A stretch of DNA of 64,000 nt from Aerococcus urinaeequi (GCF_001543205.1 NZ_CP014162.1:558001-622000), one strand, 5' to 3'; numbered from the stretch's first letter, positions 43,829 to 53,362 are shown. The notes: generated by a model from the sequence alone, not told the origin. Translations and numbers: made by a program.

Positions 43829-44572
43829 TTGAAAACAACCATTAGAAGACGACATATCGGTGAGATACCTTTACTTGAAGTTGTCCCTGTACAAGACCGC
43901 AATGCCCCTCTACCATTGATTGTCTATTACCATGGTTGGCAGTCAAATAAAGAATTAAACTTAACTCAAGGGCGTAAACTAGCACAAGTCGGTTTTCGTG
44001 TGATATTACCAGATGCCATGAACCATGGTAGCCGTAAGCAACCAGTATCCGCTATTCCGTCTTTAACCTTTTGGCAAAGTATCCAAAGTAACTTATTTGA
44101 ATTTGGCGCTATTATCCAACACTTCAAAAGACTGAACTTAATTCTAGATGACCGGATTGGAGTTGGGGGGACTTCTATGGGTGGCTTTACTTCATCCGCT
44201 TTATTGACCCACCACCCAGAAATAAAGGTAGCTTCATGTATGATGGGGTCACCAACGCCAACCCAATATCGAGAGCGACTAATTGAACATGCTAGCAGGC
44301 TCTCCAACCGGTTTGTCCCAGATGATTTAAGAGATTTGACGGCTTGGGTTGACCGGTATGATTTGTCCACCCAAGTTGACAGCTTAGCGGGCAGACCCTT
44401 CTTGATTTGGCATGGTGAGCGTGATTGGCGGGTACCTTATGATCAGACTGCAACGTTTGTGAAAGACAACAACCACTTGGACAATATCATTTTTGTACAC
44501 GAGGATGAAGATCATTTAGTTAAAACAGAAACCATGGATATGATGACGGCTTTCTTTTTAGATAAGCTTTAA
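43829..44572 (+). CDS. Alpha/beta hydrolase, YitV-like esterase
   Basis: A 247-residue serine hydrolase. Oxyanion region YYHGWQSNKE (near residue 33), nucleophile elbow GGTSMGGFTS with Ser near residue 114, acid in WHGERDWRVPY and His in HEDEDHLV. The layout fits the YitV/esterase group that cleaves short acyl esters. The start is a TTG behind GAGGT; no ATG fits. It is divergent from the GH3 gene, so joint use of plant or host glycoside esters is possible but unproven. Confidence 0.85.
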   Translation: MKTTIRRRHIGEIPLLEVVPVQDRNAPLPLIVYYHGWQSNKELNLTQGRKLAQVGFRVILPDAMNHGSRKQPVSAIPSLTFWQSIQSNLFEFGAIIQHFKRLNLILDDRIGVGGTSMGGFTSSALLTHHPEIKVASCMMGSPTPTQYRERLIEHASRLSNRFVPDDLRDLTAWVDRYDLSTQVDSLAGRPFLIWHGERDWRVPYDQTATFVKDNNHLDNIIFVHEDEDHLVKTETMDMMTAFFLDKL

Positions 44573-44586
44573 GCAAGCCAACAATA

Positions 44587-44637
44587 AAAAAGGGCAACCT
44601 TTCCTAGCTGATGTTAGCTAAGAGGGTTGCCCTTTTT
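44587..44637. terminator. Bidirectional terminator between the esterase gene and nox
   Basis: AAAAAGGGCAACC pairs perfectly with GGTTGCCCTTTTT around an inner TAGCT/AGCTA stem; T-runs on both strands. Confidence 0.95.
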
Positions 44638-44655
44638 CAATTATTATAGATTTAA

Positions 44656-45993
44656 TTATTCAGCTTTTAAAGCTGCTTTAGTGATGTAGTTGTATGGTTG
44701 GTTGAAGTGAGGTAAGAAGAACAAGTCTAATAGTGCTAATTTATCAACTGTTAATTGTTCTTGCACCGCTAATGAGAACATGTGGATACCCATTGATACG
44801 TCAAAGCGTGATACCATTTGCGCACCTACGATACGACGAGATTCTTCTTCGTATACGATACGTAATTTAACTTCACCGTTTTCTTCTGCTGGCATGAAAC
44901 CTGGTAATTGTGTATCTTCGATGTCTGTGTAGTTTACTTTCAAGCCGTTTTTCTCTGCTGCACGTACTGATAAACCAGTAGATACTAATTTCAAGCCAAA
45001 GATTTCGATACCGTTTGAACCTTGAATCCCAGCACCTTCTACGTGGTTACCTAAGATATTTTGACCTGCAACGATACCTGAACGGACAGCGTTTGAAGCT
45101 AATGCAATATAAGCTGTGTCATTTACAGCGTTTGAGTAGTTAGTTGCACAGTCACCTACTGCGTATACTGAGTCGTCGTTTGTTTTGAATGTACGGTCTA
45201 CTAAGTAAGCGCCGTTAACAAATGTATCTAAGTGGTCTGCACCTAATCCAGCGTTTGGACGGAAACCGATACAGTTGATGATAACGTCAGCTTTGTATTC
45301 GCCGTTAGTTGTTTTAAGACCTGTTACTTTACCGTTTTCACCTAAGTATTCTTCAGCTAATTCACCAAAGTGAGTGTGTACGCCGTTAGCGCGTAAGTTT
45401 TCGTCCATTGCTACTGCGAAGTCTACATCGTAGTAGTTCATTAATGAATGTTCTTCTGCGTCGAAGATGTGTACTTCTTTACCGCGACGAGCTGCTGCTT
45501 CAGCGATTTCAACACCGATGTAACCAGCACCGATAACACATACAACGTTAGCGTCGTCTGCTGCTAAGGCTTTGTCTACTTCTTGACCTTCTTGGAATAA
45601 TTTTAGGAAGTGTAATCCTTCTAAGTCGTTACCTGGTAATTTAGGTGCGATCGGAAGAGATCCAGTTGCTAAAACTAATTTGTCATAGTTTTCTTCTAAT
45701 TTTTCACCTGATTTAGTTTCTGCGTAAACAACTTTATTTTCAAAGTCAATTTCTTTTACTTCTGTTTCTAAAGATACTTTAGCACCTTTAGCTTCGAAAT
45801 CTGCAGCTTTTGTATAGAATAACCCTTCGTAGCTATCGATTTGACGACCTACCCATAATGCGGTCCCACAACCTAAGTATGATAAGTTTGAGTTACGGTC
45901 TATTAATGTAACTTCTACGTCTTGATCTGAATCTAATAATGTATTTGCTGCTGAGATACCTGCATGGTTAGTTCCTACTACTACAACTTTCAT
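44656..45993 (-). CDS. nox: H2O-forming NADH oxidase
   Basis: Flavoenzyme that reduces O2 to water with NADH and so restores NAD+ in fermenting cells exposed to air. The 445 residues show the FAD site VVVGTNHAGISAA (residues 4-16), the single redox Cys42 in YLGCGTALWVG, the NADH site VIGAGYIGVE (near residue 153), and AVGDCATNY for FAD (near residue 278). Related CoA-disulfide reductases share the fold; the LGCGTALWVG form is typical of oxidases. Codons are highly regular, suggesting strong expression. It has its own long upstream region. Confidence 0.94.
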   Translation of the reverse strand: MKVVVVGTNHAGISAANTLLDSDQDVEVTLIDRNSNLSYLGCGTALWVGRQIDSYEGLFYTKAADFEAKGAKVSLETEVKEIDFENKVVYAETKSGEKLEENYDKLVLATGSLPIAPKLPGNDLEGLHFLKLFQEGQEVDKALAADDANVVCVIGAGYIGVEIAEAAARRGKEVHIFDAEEHSLMNYYDVDFAVAMDENLRANGVHTHFGELAEEYLGENGKVTGLKTTNGEYKADVIINCIGFRPNAGLGADHLDTFVNGAYLVDRTFKTNDDSVYAVGDCATNYSNAVNDTAYIALASNAVRSGIVAGQNILGNHVEGAGIQGSNGIEIFGLKLVSTGLSVRAAEKNGLKVNYTDIEDTQLPGFMPAEENGEVKLRIVYEEESRRIVGAQMVSRFDVSMGIHMFSLAVQEQLTVDKLALLDLFFLPHFNQPYNYITKAALKAE

Positions 45994-46296
45994 TAAATGT
46001 TTCCTCCTCGGTGTACATATCTATTGCTCATTTATTTACAAGCTCAGAATAACACCATTTTTTTGGGATGACAAACCAAAGTTGTATAATTTGTAAAAGC
46101 TCACAAAGTCTATAGCAAGCAATTTTAAACGATAGTTTGTGAAAAACTTATTATATACCTTTAAAAATGGTTATTTTATTGCATTTTTTGTTATTTTTCT
46201 TAAAAATTATATTTCTTTAACCAAATTCGATATTTCACAAATTTAGAAATTTTAATACATTATTTGTACTTTCTACACTTTTATCCATCTATAAAA
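45994..46296. other. AT-rich gap upstream of nox
   Basis: No gene is seen. It has several TTGTGA/TCACAA half-sites: TCACAA at 46093-46098 and 46235-46240 and TTTGTGAA near 46134. ATATTTCACAA at 46230-46240 matches the right half of a Rex site (TTGTGAAATATTTCACAA), but no copy has both halves. Redox control of nox by Rex is known in related bacteria and is possible here. Confidence 0.3.
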
Positions 46297-46325
46297 GAAA
46301 AAAGCACTCACAAATATCGAGTGCT
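46297..46325 (-). terminator. Terminator of the AI-2E family gene
   Basis: AGCACTC pairs with GAGTGCT and TTTTTTC follows on the minus strand. Confidence 0.88.
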
Positions 46326-46408
46326 CTTCCCCTATATATCAATGTTTCTGCCATTTTTCACTTGTGCAGATTTTATATGTGAAAAAGTTTGTGCATTTTT
46401 ATACGATG

Positions 46409-47629
46409 TTATATTCTATCAATTTCTTTATCAGTTAATGTTTGGTGACGTAGACTCTCTAAAAATCGTACTTTTTGTTCAATATCCCGGTCACCTGTCT
46501 GTTGAATCATACGTTCACGGTAGGCTACATCAATCTTAATAATTTTATAAATAGAAGCTAAGAACGGCACCCCAATTAGCATACCTGGGATTCCCATCAA
46601 GCCACCACCAACAGTCACGGCGAATAAGACCCACATACTAGGTAGACCAATTGAATCCCCCACAACACGCGGATAGATTAAGTCTCCTTCCAATTGTTGA
46701 ACAAAAAAAACAAAAATGAGGTAAACCACCGCATAGGTCGGGTTTAAAGCTAAGAGGATAACCACCCCAACTGCACCAGATAAGAAGGCACCTATAATCG
46801 GAATCAATGCCATCACACCTTGAAGGACACCTAACATCGCAGCATAAGGAACTTGCAGAATAAATAACCCCGCTGTTACTAAAGCACCTAAGATGATTGC
46901 TTCAATGACCATTCCTGAAATAAACTTAGAAAATGTTTCATTAGCAACTCGAGCCACATTTTCAATTAATTGGTGGATATCATCGCGAACATAAACCGTT
47001 AGCAACCGATCCACTTGTTTGGCCAATTTTTCCTTTGAAAAAAGAATATAAATTGCAAACAAGATACCCAAGAAGATATTAGTTACTGCACCAACAGAAG
47101 TGGTTAATACCGAAACAGATGTCGTCGCTAGACCTGAAGCTACATTGTTAATGCCACTTGCCACATTAGAGAAGATACTACCCCAATCGAGATTCGCTTT
47201 GTTTGCTAAGTCGTTCACTAAAGGAACCAAAGCATCTTGATTATTAAACCAATTTGTTAGATTTTCAATAGTCTCAGGTACCACTTCAATCAACGTCATA
47301 ATCGCAGACGCCAATTGTGGTAACACAATTACAACCGTCGCCGCTATCACTAAACAGACAACTAAGATAGCTAAAATAATAGCTACTGGTCGTCTTGAAC
47401 CTTTCAAATACTTATTTTTTGCATTCGGGTATAAGTATTTTTCAATCCAAGTCATCAATAAATTTAAGACAAAGGCAATCATTCCACCTAAAATTAAGGG
47501 AAAAATCACTGACCAAATCATCGTGACAATTTGTACAAGATAGGACCAATTGATGACAGCTAATATAAATACTGCAATCAAGGCCAACCATTGTATCCCT
47601 TGTTTTGTTGGGCCATTTAATTTTTTCAA
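46409..47629 (-). CDS. AI-2E family transporter (PerM/YdiK-like)
   Basis: A 406-residue polytopic membrane protein of the AI-2 exporter family, which covers AI-2 efflux, Na+/H+ antiport and unassigned permeases. Typical are the N-terminal helix pair, the soluble amphipathic part (about residues 110-165), FSKFISGMVIEAIILG (near residue 235), YAAMLGVLQGVMALIPIIGAFLSG (near 260-283) and VVGDSIGLPSMWVLFAV. The start is a TTG at 47629 (MKKLNGPT). It is a single-gene unit. AI-2 itself as substrate is not shown. Confidence 0.9.
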   Translation of the reverse strand: MKKLNGPTKQGIQWLALIAVFILAVINWSYLVQIVTMIWSVIFPLILGGMIAFVLNLLMTWIEKYLYPNAKNKYLKGSRRPVAIILAILVVCLVIAATVVIVLPQLASAIMTLIEVVPETIENLTNWFNNQDALVPLVNDLANKANLDWGSIFSNVASGINNVASGLATTSVSVLTTSVGAVTNIFLGILFAIYILFSKEKLAKQVDRLLTVYVRDDIHQLIENVARVANETFSKFISGMVIEAIILGALVTAGLFILQVPYAAMLGVLQGVMALIPIIGAFLSGAVGVVILLALNPTYAVVYLIFVFFVQQLEGDLIYPRVVGDSIGLPSMWVLFAVTVGGGLMGIPGMLIGVPFLASIYKIIKIDVAYRERMIQQTGDRDIEQKVRFLESLRHQTLTDKEIDRI

Positions 47630-47674
47630 TTCAATTCAACTCTTTCTCTACTTTAATATATACATTTTAACATA

Positions 47675-48700
47675 TTAGGCTAAAACTAGGTTAGTTAGAA
47701 CAGTTGAATCAATCGAACCAAAATACGGCGTTAAGTCAATATCGTTTAATGCGCTCGCTACTGCATCTTCCCTTAATGGACAGCCTATGAGTAGGTTTTC
47801 TATATCTGCTATGTCTTTCTTTCCAAAAAAATCACCATAAATCCGACATTTTTGAATATGCCCCTTAGCAACTTCCAAGGTTACTTCAAGTGTTCCAACA
47901 CCCGGAACGCGTATATCATTTTTGATGGCATAATTAGGATTATTCCCAAAATTCCAGGACCAATTCTTATATTTGTCCGCTACCATCTGGTCAATGATTG
48001 CCCAATCTTCATCACTAAGCGCATACCGTTTGGCCTGATTCATATCGTCTATCCCTAAGAACTCTGCGGCCATAAGATCTTTAAATTCAAAATTAGATAA
48101 GTTCTGATAAGCTGGTGCAAGATGACTTCGAATATCCGTTACCCGAGCGCGAACGGATTGAATCCCTTTTGAAATGATTTTCTTTTCATTAGGATTGAGG
48201 GCTTTGACCATAGCATCATAGTCGACATCAAGCATTAAGGAGAAGCCACCATATACTAAATTATTCTTCATGGTCATGGCAGCCCCTGAAATCTTTTTCC
48301 CAGCAATTTCTAGGTCATTACGGCCACTTTGACTCAGATCTTTCACCCCAAATTTTTCTAAGGCATCAATAGTTGGTTGATATAACTTGGCATAATTACC
48401 ATAAATATCCGTATCACCAGGATATAGGAAACAGAAGTTAACGTGTCCTGCATCCTGATAGAGGGTTCCGCCACCGGTATCACGGCGGACTAGTAAGATA
48501 TCATGTGCTTTCACATACGCTTCATTAACCTCTACTAAGGAATTTTGGAAACGCCCTACCTGGACAGTTGGCCCTACGATATAAGGTAACAATATCGGCT
48601 CTGTAATTTCAAGATGCTCTTGCACATAGACTTGGACCGCTAAGGCGTAAGCACTATCCATCATATATTCACCGTTTCGAATGGGTTCTATTACAATCAT
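47675..48700 (-). CDS. lplA: Lipoate-protein ligase A (LplA2 type)
   Basis: Attaches lipoate to carrier proteins using ATP. The 341 residues hold VQVGRFQNSLVEVN (near residue 47), the lipoyl-AMP motif RRDTGGGTLYQDAGHVNFCF (near residue 72), the catalytic lysine region KISGAAMTMKNN and a C-terminal accessory domain. Its start overlaps the stop of the sirtuin gene by four bases (ATGA). Together with the sirtuin, macrodomain and GcvH-like genes this is the known lipoyl-linked ADP-ribosylation module, in which LplA2 modifies the GcvH-like carrier and not the main dehydrogenases. Confidence 0.94.
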   Translation of the reverse strand: MIVIEPIRNGEYMMDSAYALAVQVYVQEHLEITEPILLPYIVGPTVQVGRFQNSLVEVNEAYVKAHDILLVRRDTGGGTLYQDAGHVNFCFLYPGDTDIYGNYAKLYQPTIDALEKFGVKDLSQSGRNDLEIAGKKISGAAMTMKNNLVYGGFSLMLDVDYDAMVKALNPNEKKIISKGIQSVRARVTDIRSHLAPAYQNLSNFEFKDLMAAEFLGIDDMNQAKRYALSDEDWAIIDQMVADKYKNWSWNFGNNPNYAIKNDIRVPGVGTLEVTLEVAKGHIQKCRIYGDFFGKKDIADIENLLIGCPLREDAVASALNDIDLTPYFGSIDSTVLTNLVLA

Positions 48701-49581
48701 TCAACTAACGCCTCCTGCATTAAAGCATTTGCACCAATAATCGTTTCTGCAATATCCTCATCTAAACGATACGTTTGTTGTTTTAAGTGGTCAGGAATGC
48801 GGTATAATTTCTTATTCATTGGTACATACATCGCTTTAGGGTTTTTAGCCGTCATCTCTTGGAAAGGTGTCTTTACAAATTGTGGCGTGGTATAACCGAC
48901 CCCGATATCTAAAAAGAGAATAGCTTGTCCCTCGTATTCATCCAAAAAGGCATCATAGCGCGCTTTTTGTGCAAAGAAATCTGGACTTTCAACCATCCCT
49001 TTACCTGCTTTTCGTTTATTTACTTCCATAACAGCCCCACATTTTGGACAACGCGGAATTAAATCATAAGGAATCTCCATATTTTCTTGCCTTGTTACCA
49101 TTTCTCTAATTAAATCATCATCCCGGTAGGTTTCTTGATGGCACATTTGACTACACTGCATCAGGATATACTCTCCTTGAATACGGAAGACCTTATCCAT
49201 ATCATAATCAGCAGCCGCAAAGGCATTATCGGCATTGGTCGTAATAATATGATGTGGTTTACTTCTTAATAAATCTTTCAACGCAATGTAAGATTCTCCA
49301 ACTGGTTGATCAAGATAATTTAAGGCGATAAAACGTGATTCAAAAGCCCAATATTCTTGCGTCGATGGAAAATCGAATAAACTAGCTTGTAACATATCGA
49401 AGAAACCATATTTCTCAATAAAGTCAGGGAAATTATTTTCAAACCGCGGCCCCACATAGGTAAAGCCATCTGCAGCCGACATGCCAGCCCCGATACCGAT
49501 AACTACAGCATCTGCCTCAGTTATTGCTTCTTTTAACATACTTGCTTGATTTTCTGTAGGGTCCTCAAAGGATTTCCACAT
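48697..49581 (-). CDS. Macrodomain-linked sirtuin (SirTM, protein ADP-ribosyltransferase)
   Basis: A 294-residue class M sirtuin. It shows GIGAGMSAADGF (near residue 31), TTNADNAF (near residue 115), RIQGEYILMQCSQ where the usual catalytic His is replaced by Gln, and four zinc cysteines (C-x3-C at LMQCSQMC and CPKC at about residues 199-202). SirTM enzymes ADP-ribosylate the lipoylated GcvH-like protein instead of removing acyl groups. It lies between the macrodomain gene and lplA, its known partners. The role is thought to be the answer to oxidative stress. Confidence 0.93.
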   Translation of the reverse strand: MWKSFEDPTENQASMLKEAITEADAVVIGIGAGMSAADGFTYVGPRFENNFPDFIEKYGFFDMLQASLFDFPSTQEYWAFESRFIALNYLDQPVGESYIALKDLLRSKPHHIITTNADNAFAAADYDMDKVFRIQGEYILMQCSQMCHQETYRDDDLIREMVTRQENMEIPYDLIPRCPKCGAVMEVNKRKAGKGMVESPDFFAQKARYDAFLDEYEGQAILFLDIGVGYTTPQFVKTPFQEMTAKNPKAMYVPMNKKLYRIPDHLKQQTYRLDEDIAETIIGANALMQEALVE

Positions 49582-49655
49582 ACCTATACTTCTTCCTTTC
49601 CTGTAAAAAGAGTAGGCAGCTAGTTTTTAGCCTACCTACTCCAAAAATGCGTTAT

Positions 49656-50489
49656 TTAATTGATTAAAGCTTTTTGATATAAAGCCACATCTTCATCCAA
49701 GAAGACATTAAAGACAACCTGTAATGAACTATCCGTTTCCTTTAAATAATCTTGAACTGTTTGAATGGCAATATCTCTGGCTAATGCCTTTGGAAAATGA
49801 AACTCACCAGTTGAAATACTACAAAAAGCAATAGTCGAAAGTCCTCTAGCATCCGCTTCTTTTAGGGAATTTAGGTAGCAAGCTACCAACAAATCTTGGT
49901 TCATTTTTGACACAGGTTCCTTATAAATCACCGGCCCCACCGTGTGAAAAATGAATTTTGCTGGCAAGTTGTAAGCTTTTGTAACCATGACCTTCCCCAC
50001 TGGCAGTTTACGGCCATTTAATGCCTTAGCCATATCCGTTCTTACCTGAGCACCCGCCATTGTATGGATTGTATTGTCTATACAATGATGGTTTGGAATA
50101 TAGCAACCTAGTCCATTCTTATTGGCCGCGTTCACAATGGCATCCACCTTCAAGCGGGTAATATCCCCTTGCCAAAGAAAAATACGTTGGTCCAACTGGC
50201 TTTTTTGCCATTGGTCTGGGCTGGCAGCTGGCGCTAGCTTGGCTTGAAGTAGAGATTCTTCTGCCAGTAAGTATTCCGGGCTTGGTTGGTAGACATCGCG
50301 TACATTGACTAAACCTCTAAAAACCGTCCAGCGACTGTGGTCATCAGGGATGGCGGTTATGTCTAGGCTATTGTCAGCTTGGACGATGCCTGCCCTTTTC
50401 AAATCATCTCTATAGGCTTTTTGATGATTGGTTAAATTTGTTTGCTGGTCCGATAGGTATTGGATGAGTTGGTTGAGCTGTTTTTCCAT
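49656..50489 (-). CDS. Zinc-containing macrodomain ADP-ribosyl hydrolase
   Basis: A 277-residue protein with an N-terminal helical part (about residues 1-95) and a macrodomain (about 100-270). Macrodomain signs are VDAIVNAANKNGLGCYIPNHHCID with zinc ligands His and Cys, GAQVRTDMA, and HTVGPVIY; ISTGEFHFPKALA is the phosphate loop. Members remove ADP-ribose that the partner sirtuin has added. It starts three bases after the gcvH-like stop, so it is co-translated. Length and zinc motif match the family from this module. Confidence 0.93.
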   Translation of the reverse strand: MEKQLNQLIQYLSDQQTNLTNHQKAYRDDLKRAGIVQADNSLDITAIPDDHSRWTVFRGLVNVRDVYQPSPEYLLAEESLLQAKLAPAASPDQWQKSQLDQRIFLWQGDITRLKVDAIVNAANKNGLGCYIPNHHCIDNTIHTMAGAQVRTDMAKALNGRKLPVGKVMVTKAYNLPAKFIFHTVGPVIYKEPVSKMNQDLLVACYLNSLKEADARGLSTIAFCSISTGEFHFPKALARDIAIQTVQDYLKETDSSLQVVFNVFLDEDVALYQKALIN

Positions 50490-50492
50490 GTG

Positions 50493-50831
50493 CTAGGCTT
50501 CTGGTAGTTTGTCGTAGGCGTCTTGGTCTACGTTGGTCATTTTGTAAACCCAGCTTTCATCGGCTTTTTCTGAGTTTAATTGTTCTGGTGCGTCTTCTGT
50601 CGCCTTGTTGATGGCTGTGATGGTTCCTGCTAATGGCGCTTGCAGTTCTAAGACTGTTTTAGATGCTTCTAAGTTTAAGATGGCTTGGTTTTCTTCGACT
50701 TGGTCACCCTCTTTGGTGATAAATTCTACGTAGCCAACGGTACCAATATCATCTTGCAATTCTGGTGTCATGATAAATGTGAATTCGTCTCCGTTTTGTT
50801 CTACCCATAAGTAATTTGCTAGTTTGCGCAT
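50493..50831 (-). CDS. GcvH-like lipoyl carrier protein (GcvH-L)
   Basis: A 112-residue carrier of the glycine-cleavage H family. Lipoyl lysine is Lys58 in LEASKTV. It lacks other gcv genes nearby and is shorter than a standard H protein (about 125-130). In SirTM loci this carrier is lipoylated by LplA2 and then ADP-ribosylated by the sirtuin; the macrodomain reverses it. It has its own good site (AGGAGG) and may be the first gene after the luciferase-like gene, with a 111-base gap between them. Confidence 0.93.
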   Translation of the reverse strand: MRKLANYLWVEQNGDEFTFIMTPELQDDIGTVGYVEFITKEGDQVEENQAILNLEASKTVLELQAPLAGTITAINKATEDAPEQLNSEKADESWVYKMTNVDQDAYDKLPEA

Positions 50832-50942
50832 GTTGTTTCCTCCTAAAAGATTGATTGTTTTGTTATATTTTTCTTATTTATTTTTTATAGAATATAGTTT
50901 TAAAACTTAGCTGATGCTATACACATATTCTCTAGATCAAGA

Positions 50943-51953
50943 CTATAAATCAAAAGCTTGAGCAATCAATTCTAAATGTTCTTGCCGGCGCTCGACGCCT
51001 GGGACAGTTGGAATGACCATAAATTCATCGGCAGCTGTCAGCTGAATAATTTGCTCGATTTGACCTTTGACTTGTTGAATATCTCCTATAATCAGTTTTT
51101 TACGGTTACGGGCCATTTTCGCATGGTCGGCTTCCGTAAATTGATAATTGGCTGCTTCTTCAATCGTTGGCAAGTGGTCAAATTCACTGTAGTCTTTTTT
51201 CCCAAGAATCCATAGCTCAAAAGCTCGCTGAAGTGGCTTGATATCAGTTCCCTCTGGCACAACAGCAATGAAGGCTGAAACCATAAATTGAGGCTTAGCT
51301 AAAGTGACTGATGGTTGGAAGTTGTCACGATAGATTTTCGCAATCCGCCCAGCTGCTTCAATAGCATCCTCATCCTGGTTAAACAATAAACTGTAGACGT
51401 AGCCAATACCTAAGCGGGCTGCCTTATAAGCAGATGCTTCACTGGCTGATAAGGTCCACAAGGTTGGTGGTGTAGCAGGTCTTGGATAGACTTGCAGGTC
51501 GCCATAGTTATTGGGTGCTTGGCTAACAAGATCCCTTACTTCCCACATGGCTTCTTCGTTATCTTTGTAACCCTTAAGATTGCTGTCTAAAGCATCTCGA
51601 ACCGCTTGGCGGCCTGGATTATTGCCCATGCCTAAATCTACACGACCAGGATATAAATGGGCAATCGTATTAAAAACCTCTGCCACTTTTAATGGGGCAT
51701 AATGAGGTAGCATCACCCCACCTGATCCGAATTTAAGCCGCTTAGTCTGACTTAATAGATAAGTCATCATGATTTCGGGGGCAGCCGATGGGTAGGCTGC
51801 TAAACTATGGTGTTCAGCAAACCAAAAACGATGATAGCCCAATTCTTCTGCTCTTTTAGCTAAATGAAGGGTATCATTGTAAGCGTCTGTGTCATTTTTT
51901 CCTAGGTCACGAGCGACGAAATCAAGGATATTAAATTTCACTGTATCCGTCAT
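50943..51953 (-). CDS. Luciferase-like flavin-dependent oxidoreductase (LLM class)
   Basis: A 336-residue TIM-barrel oxidoreductase of the bacterial luciferase-like superfamily. Features: YHRFWFAEHHSLAAYPSAAPEIMMTYL (first half near residue 40), RLKFGSGGVMLPHYAPLKVAE, and GRVDLGMGNNPGR. FMN as cofactor is usual. It lies at the head of the SirTM module, as LLM enzymes often do in such operons. The start at 51953 follows AAAGGAG. The substrate is unknown. It is divergent from an OYE-type reductase gene. Confidence 0.9.
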   Translation of the reverse strand: MTDTVKFNILDFVARDLGKNDTDAYNDTLHLAKRAEELGYHRFWFAEHHSLAAYPSAAPEIMMTYLLSQTKRLKFGSGGVMLPHYAPLKVAEVFNTIAHLYPGRVDLGMGNNPGRQAVRDALDSNLKGYKDNEEAMWEVRDLVSQAPNNYGDLQVYPRPATPPTLWTLSASEASAYKAARLGIGYVYSLLFNQDEDAIEAAGRIAKIYRDNFQPSVTLAKPQFMVSAFIAVVPEGTDIKPLQRAFELWILGKKDYSEFDHLPTIEEAANYQFTEADHAKMARNRKKLIIGDIQQVKGQIEQIIQLTAADEFMVIPTVPGVERRQEHLELIAQAFDL

Positions 51954-52084
51954 GAATCTGTACTCCTTTACTTTTACAAACTGTTATACTACGAGTTTAT
52001 AATTCTATTCACAAATAACAGGACTAGCCTTTTTAACTATTATCATGATATCATATAAACTGTTCAAATATTTGCATAAAATGC

Positions 52085-52142
52085 TTTTTTTTGAATACGC
52101 ATACAAAATATGCATTTTTCAAACATTCACTTCGTATGCGTT
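52085..52142. promoter_or_regulatory. Operator-like repeats between the LLM and OYE genes
   Basis: GCATA-CAAAA-TATGC (52099-52113) is a perfect dyad, and ACGCATAC (52097-52104) recurs inverted as GTATGCGT (52134-52141). A third AT-rich GCATAAAATGC is at 52073-52083. A regulator of both divergent genes may bind here; none is encoded nearby. Confidence 0.4.
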
Positions 52143-52159
52143 CATAGAAAGGAAATCAA

Positions 52160-53362
52160 ATGATGACACAAGATTATAAGACATTATTAGAATCAGTGAC
52201 CCTACCCAACGGTCAAGTCCTTGAAAACCGCTTTGCATTATCTCCAATCGTTACCAACTCTTCTACTCAAGAGGGTTTCATTACCCAAGAAGACCTTGAT
52301 TACGCCAGTCGTCGGGCCAAATCTGCCCCTATCCAAGTGACAGGTGCTGCTTATATTGAGCCTTATGGTCAATTATTTGAATATGGTTTCTCAGCTGACG
52401 ATGATCGCGCCATTCCTGGTTTAAGCAAAATGGCTGACGCAATGCAAGCTGAGGGTGCTAAAGCTATTCTGCAACTAACCCATGCTGGTCGTTTTGCCAA
52501 TCAAGCAATTCTTGATTACTATACTGTTTACGGTCCAAGTCCGCAGACATTGCACACACCAATCGACCACCAAGTGCTCGAAATGTCACCACGAAAAATT
52601 AAACAAGTGATCCGTCAATACGGTGATGCAACCCGCCGTGCGATTAAAGCAGGTTTTGCTGGTGTAGAGATTTCTGCAGCCCAACGCTTACTCATGCAGA
52701 CTTTCTTCTCCCCTTACTCAAACCAACGGACAGATGAATATGGTAGCCATACTTTAGAAAACCGGGCACGTTTTGGCTTAGAAGTCTTTAAAGAAGTTCA
52801 AAAAGTCATCAATGAAGAAGCGCCTGAAGGCTTTATTCTTGGGTTCCGCGGTACGCCTGAAGAAACACGCGGGAATGAAATCGGCTATACTGTTGAAGAA
52901 TTTAACCAATGGGTGGACTGGATCCTTGAAGTGGCAGACTTAGACTACTTAGCCATTGCCTCTTGGGGACAAAACATCTTCCAACACACCGTTCGTGCTA
53001 AAGGCCAATATTACGGTCAACCTGTCAATAAAATTGTCCATGACCACTTAAATGGCCGTGTGGTAATGATGGCAACAGGCGGTATTAATTCTCCAGGGAA
53101 AGCCATGGAAGCTATCCAATACGCAGATATGGTGGGCATGTCTTCCCCATTCATCACAGAACCTGACTTTGTTAACAAGTTGACTGCTGGAAAAGCTGAT
53201 GAAATCGACTTACAGCTAACCAATAAAGATATCGATGACTTAGCTATTCCCAAAGCGGCCTTCAAGGATATCGTTCGTATGATGGATTACGGTAAAGGTT
53301 TACCAAAAGAAGCCCGTGATAAATTACGTGAACACGAAAATAATTATGATGTGAAAAAATAG
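52160..53362 (+). CDS. NADH-dependent flavin oxidoreductase (old yellow enzyme family)
   Basis: A 400-residue TIM-barrel FMN enzyme of the OYE family. Parts: LPNGQVLENRFALSPIVTN (start region), LQLTHAGRFAN (near residue 109), FSPYSNQRTDEYGSHTLENRARFGLEV (near residue 180-206), MMATGGINSPGKAMEAI near residue 300. These fit the short single-domain OYE class without iron-sulfur part. Genes of this type are part of SirTM modules in related bacteria, so it may reduce reactive aldehydes or quinones. The start at 52160 has GAAAGG; the second Met (52163) is equally possible. Confidence 0.92.
   Translation: MMTQDYKTLLESVTLPNGQVLENRFALSPIVTNSSTQEGFITQEDLDYASRRAKSAPIQVTGAAYIEPYGQLFEYGFSADDDRAIPGLSKMADAMQAEGAKAILQLTHAGRFANQAILDYYTVYGPSPQTLHTPIDHQVLEMSPRKIKQVIRQYGDATRRAIKAGFAGVEISAAQRLLMQTFFSPYSNQRTDEYGSHTLENRARFGLEVFKEVQKVINEEAPEGFILGFRGTPEETRGNEIGYTVEEFNQWVDWILEVADLDYLAIASWGQNIFQHTVRAKGQYYGQPVNKIVHDHLNGRVVMMATGGINSPGKAMEAIQYADMVGMSSPFITEPDFVNKLTAGKADEIDLQLTNKDIDDLAIPKAAFKDIVRMMDYGKGLPKEARDKLREHENNYDVKK

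Noticed and set aside
46228-46245. Rex operator for nox
   Set aside because: Only one half-site fits; kept as a note in the gap description and not called as a site.
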